Assembly (NCBI GenBank): GCA_016801885.1
Contig: CM028895.1
Coordinates: forward strand, 4,021,501-4,085,500
From: Toxotes chatareus
Taxonomy: Eukaryota; Chordata; Actinopteri; Toxotidae
Length of the DNA stretch: 64,000 bases
Direction of reading: 5' to 3'
Below are positions 61,229 to 64,000 of the stretch, in pieces. The position numbers were made by a program, and so were the translations under genes. A model generated the notes under the pieces. That model did no database searches. It was not told the origin of the DNA and worked only from the letters and a program-made list of their open reading frames with translations. The stretch's first letter is position 1, and every line of letters begins with the position of its first letter.

Positions 61229-63807
61229 ATGTCCGGTGACGTGCCCGCCGCTCCGCCGTCTGCTCTGGAGGTTGTCAGCTTCGTCGGTAAAACAGTCGGC
61301 GCAGGCGCGGCACTGACAGCTGCTGTCTACTTACTCCGCAAAGTCTGCTTAATAATGGCCTGGAAATCTGGAGGAGCCAGCCACGCAGAGCTCGTCAACA
61401 ACCTCCGCAGTGAGTCTGCATGTGTTGTAAAGCGGCAGCACCGACGCCTTCACGGACAGCTCGTCCGAAAACGGTTTAGTTTGGGGGCTGAGGTTAGCAC
61501 ACAGGAGCGGTAGCTAGCTAGCTGGTTGCTAAGCTATGTGGTATGTTGTTGTTGACCTAGCGTTACCTCTCTCCACCCCTTTTCCAAACGACGTGTGCGT
61601 CGTAGAACAGAGATGCATGACTCCGTCGTTGCAAAAACAAATTACCAATAAAATACCAATAAATACACATTGCTTTTTTGGTCGCAGAATATTTGTACGG
61701 CTCCAGTTGATTTAGGCTTAGCTTAGCCTGTTAGCTCTATGTGCGTCATTTGGGACGTTGTGGCTAGCGCTAGCCGCTGCTGCTAGGTGCCCTGCCCACA
61801 TTCATTGATGTCTCTCTGCACCATTCACTCCACTCTTACCTGAATGACACTGACAGCTGGACATGTGAGGCTGCTGTCTGCAGTGCCTGTTTTTTTTAGT
61901 GGATAACTGATAATGACAATTTGCTGTGTCACAGTGGCCGTGACTTGTTTATTCAGGCGACAGTGAACGTAAAAAATGAGCGGTGACTCAGTGTGGTACT
62001 CCGCTAGACGACAGTTATCTGGTCCGCCGTGATCGATGCCATCAATGCCACATGGTTTATTCTGCGATCAGATGTGTGGTAAAACAGTCAAACTGCAACA
62101 AGCGCTGATCAGGCATGTGAGGCTTCTCAGCTGCATATAGTAAAATGATATTCAGTGTGATGATGTCTGTAGACTTGAATAAGTAAGTCCACATTCAATA
62201 TAAAGTGTCTACCAGGGCTATTTATATTCCGTGCTGTCCAGCACAGCATTGCAGCAGACAGTTCAGCTGCAAGCAGTTTGGTTAGGGAACAGTGACTTGT
62301 CTTGCTCTATTTGCTTTTAGACAAAAGCAAAACCATAACTTGCATAATTCATCTGTATTTATCGTCCTTGGTAGCAGATCTGTTCTATTTATCTTCCATG
62401 AGAGCACTAAAAAATGATCTATACAAGGAACTGGAAGCCAGCTGCTCAGCATGCTAAGTTCTTAAGCACAGGATAATGAAATGCTGGAAGTCAGTTGGCC
62501 GTGGTATAGGTGCTAATAAAATATCCTTACTTTTATTGTTTAGTTCTATATGGTCATTATTTAGATTTTCTGATCCTCCTGATTGAACATTTTTCTGGAT
62601 GCTGACCCATTTAGACACACAAATTACTTAAATTTAACCCTGTGTTTGCTTAAGCTGGATTTAAGCAGGTCACACTCAGGATGCATGCTAATTCACGACT
62701 TTGCCATTGTCTCTGTCCTCGTGACCAGTGCTCAGAACTGGCCAGTTCAGGCTGTAACAGTTCATCCAGCTGCATTTGTTTTAAACCTTGAATGCCTCAT
62801 GAATTGTTAAGGTGCAGCACCCAGTCACATGCTCGAGGAAAATTAAATGTGTCTTCAAATTGTATACCACATGGGTTTATAGCCTAGAAACAGATTATGG
62901 TTGGTTTTCTTTTCCTGGGGCTTTGCAAAGACAATTTAAAATTCTGAGAATAATTTTGGATAGCATTAAAAAAAAAACGGCTTTAAATCTGCCAGTATGG
63001 GTTATTTTAATTTCAGAAATCACTAGTAGGTGTCCATCTGGCAGCTTGTATGGTTTATTTGTAATGTATCCTAAAGCAGTGCATAGCTCTGAGGGTGAGG
63101 GGAGTCGGTAATGAGAGCAGTGCCGGCTGTCGTTGGCTTTTCCTGTCTTTGGCACCAGCTGCTACAGGAACCTGTTAGGAGGGATTACTCTGAAGACACT
63201 AATTCTTCTTTTAGAAGCTTTTTTAATTTCTTCCACGACTTGTCTATAAGCTTTGGCACTTTTCTGTAGCTTACATATGTGTGGCTTTGTGTAGACTGGT
63301 TCATGCCAGTGACACACATATGTTTGTATGCTGCAAGCTACATTTCATCCTGATTTCATTCTCAAACACACCTTTAATTGTAGTAAATGGTTGGGTAATG
63401 GCTAATATCCCCAAATTTACCCCATTCTTACCTGTATTTTATATTGCATATTATTTTGTCTCTGTTTGCTTCTGCTTCAAGACCGTATATGTTTCTCCCT
63501 GGTGTTTGTGCTTGTGCATGTTTCCACAATACACACAGTGACACAGGCTTTTTTTTTTTTTGCATCTGCAGAAAATGGCATTATTAAATCTGACAAGGTC
63601 TATGAAGTCATGCTGGCCACAGACCGAGCCCATTTCTCTAGGTGTAATCCTTACATGGACTCGCCGCAGTCAATAGGTACGTCCGCTCACAGAGTCATTT
63701 AGCCTGAAATCCAAATACTGTCTTGACATGTGAGGGATGAACTAACCCAATCTATGCCTTTCTCTTTACCAAAAGGCTATCAAGCAACCATCAGCGCCCC
63801 ACACATG
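61229..63807 (+). CDS. pcmt1: Protein-L-isoaspartate (D-aspartate) O-methyltransferase PCMT1, 5' part
   Basis: Coding exons present are 61229-61409, 63572-63676 and 63776-63807. The gene continues past the right edge (donor gtaatg after 63807). The encoded 105 residues include MAWKSGGASHAELVNNLRKN, KSDKVYEVMLATDRAHF, and CNPYMDSPQSIGYQATISAPHM, matching vertebrate PCMT1. The AdoMet-binding GxGxG region lies outside the window. The enzyme methylates isoaspartyl residues in aged proteins so that they can revert to aspartate, mainly in the cytosol. The frame opens 42 codons before the classical start: an ATG at 61229 in a weak context precedes a hydrophobic stretch (about residues 13-42). The classical ATG at 61355 has A at -3 and G at +4. 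Human PCMT1 also has a long isoform with a similar extension, as I recall. Both starts may be used. Confidence 0.93.
61410..63571 (+). other. pcmt1 intron 1
   Basis: This 2.2 kb intron has donor gtgagt and acceptor tgcatctgcag, the latter after a long T tract (63550-63560). Its first 400 bases remain CpG-containing. No gene or recognisable repeat was found in the rest. Confidence 0.8.
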
Positions 63808-64000
63808 GTAATGACTCTGACTTCTGCACCCTGTGAATCAACAAAATTTGCCACATTATTGTCGTTTTTTTAATTCCAAATATAACCTAATCACTCATTT
63901 TTAGTGGTTTACAGTGACACTTAGTCAAATCTTAGCATTGTTATGGATTTGCATTGATTGCTACATGTTAGATTTGTCAAATCTTTGTCTGAAAGACGCT
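63808..64000 (+). other. pcmt1 intron 3, truncated by the window edge
   Basis: Sequence after the exon 3 donor (gtaatg) is AT-rich and non-coding to the end of the window. The catalytic-domain exons of pcmt1 must lie further right. Confidence 0.7.

Overview
The window reads as nuclear DNA of a ray-finned (teleost) fish. It has interrupted genes with canonical GT-AG splice sites, long CA/TG microsatellites, dispersed repeats of the kind common in teleosts, and a soluble Toll-like receptor 5 (TLR5S), a gene type best known from teleosts. The product names rest on family motifs and remembered vertebrate homologues, because no search could be run. The exon models were built by hand from splice consensus and reading-frame continuity.

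Layout, left to right: (1) 1-386, minus strand, an unidentified acidic open frame running off the left edge. (2) 1766-3790, plus, two-exon soluble tlr5 (secreted flagellin-receptor ectodomain). (3) 8776-26747, minus, kif3c, a kinesin-2 motor in eight coding exons with an 11.4 kb first coding intron. (4) 31764-44055, plus, rab10, six coding exons, divergent from kif3c. (5) 45.8-47.1 kb, a repeat-rich junction. (6) 49912-55989, minus, lats1, the Hippo-pathway NDR-family kinase, seven coding exons. (7) 57897-60318, minus, nup43, a nucleoporin of the Y complex, eight coding exons. (8) 61229 to the right edge, plus, pcmt1 (protein-L-isoaspartate O-methyltransferase), of which the first three coding exons are present.

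kif3c/rab10 are neighbours on human 2p23 and lats1/nup43/pcmt1 are neighbours on human 6q25, in the same relative orientations. The window therefore joins two ancestral vertebrate gene blocks, with tlr5s added at the left. The genes do not form one pathway. They are ordinary housekeeping and signalling genes plus one innate-immune gene, and I saw no undescribed multi-gene system.

The points most worth a second look are molecular details. The soluble TLR5 has lost one predicted C-terminal disulfide pair as a unit. A terminal kif3c exon is hidden behind an apparent stop codon. KIF3C lacks the glycine-rich loop insert known in mammals. The LATS1 UBA domain looks degenerate, and an upstream frame overlaps the LATS1 start. 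NUP43 has a GC-AG intron. PCMT1 carries a hydrophobic N-terminal extension with a second, better-context start inside it. RAB10 ends in CCS. A transposon-like insert lies in the predicted lats1 3' UTR, and there is a recent A-B-A duplication in kif3c intron 1.
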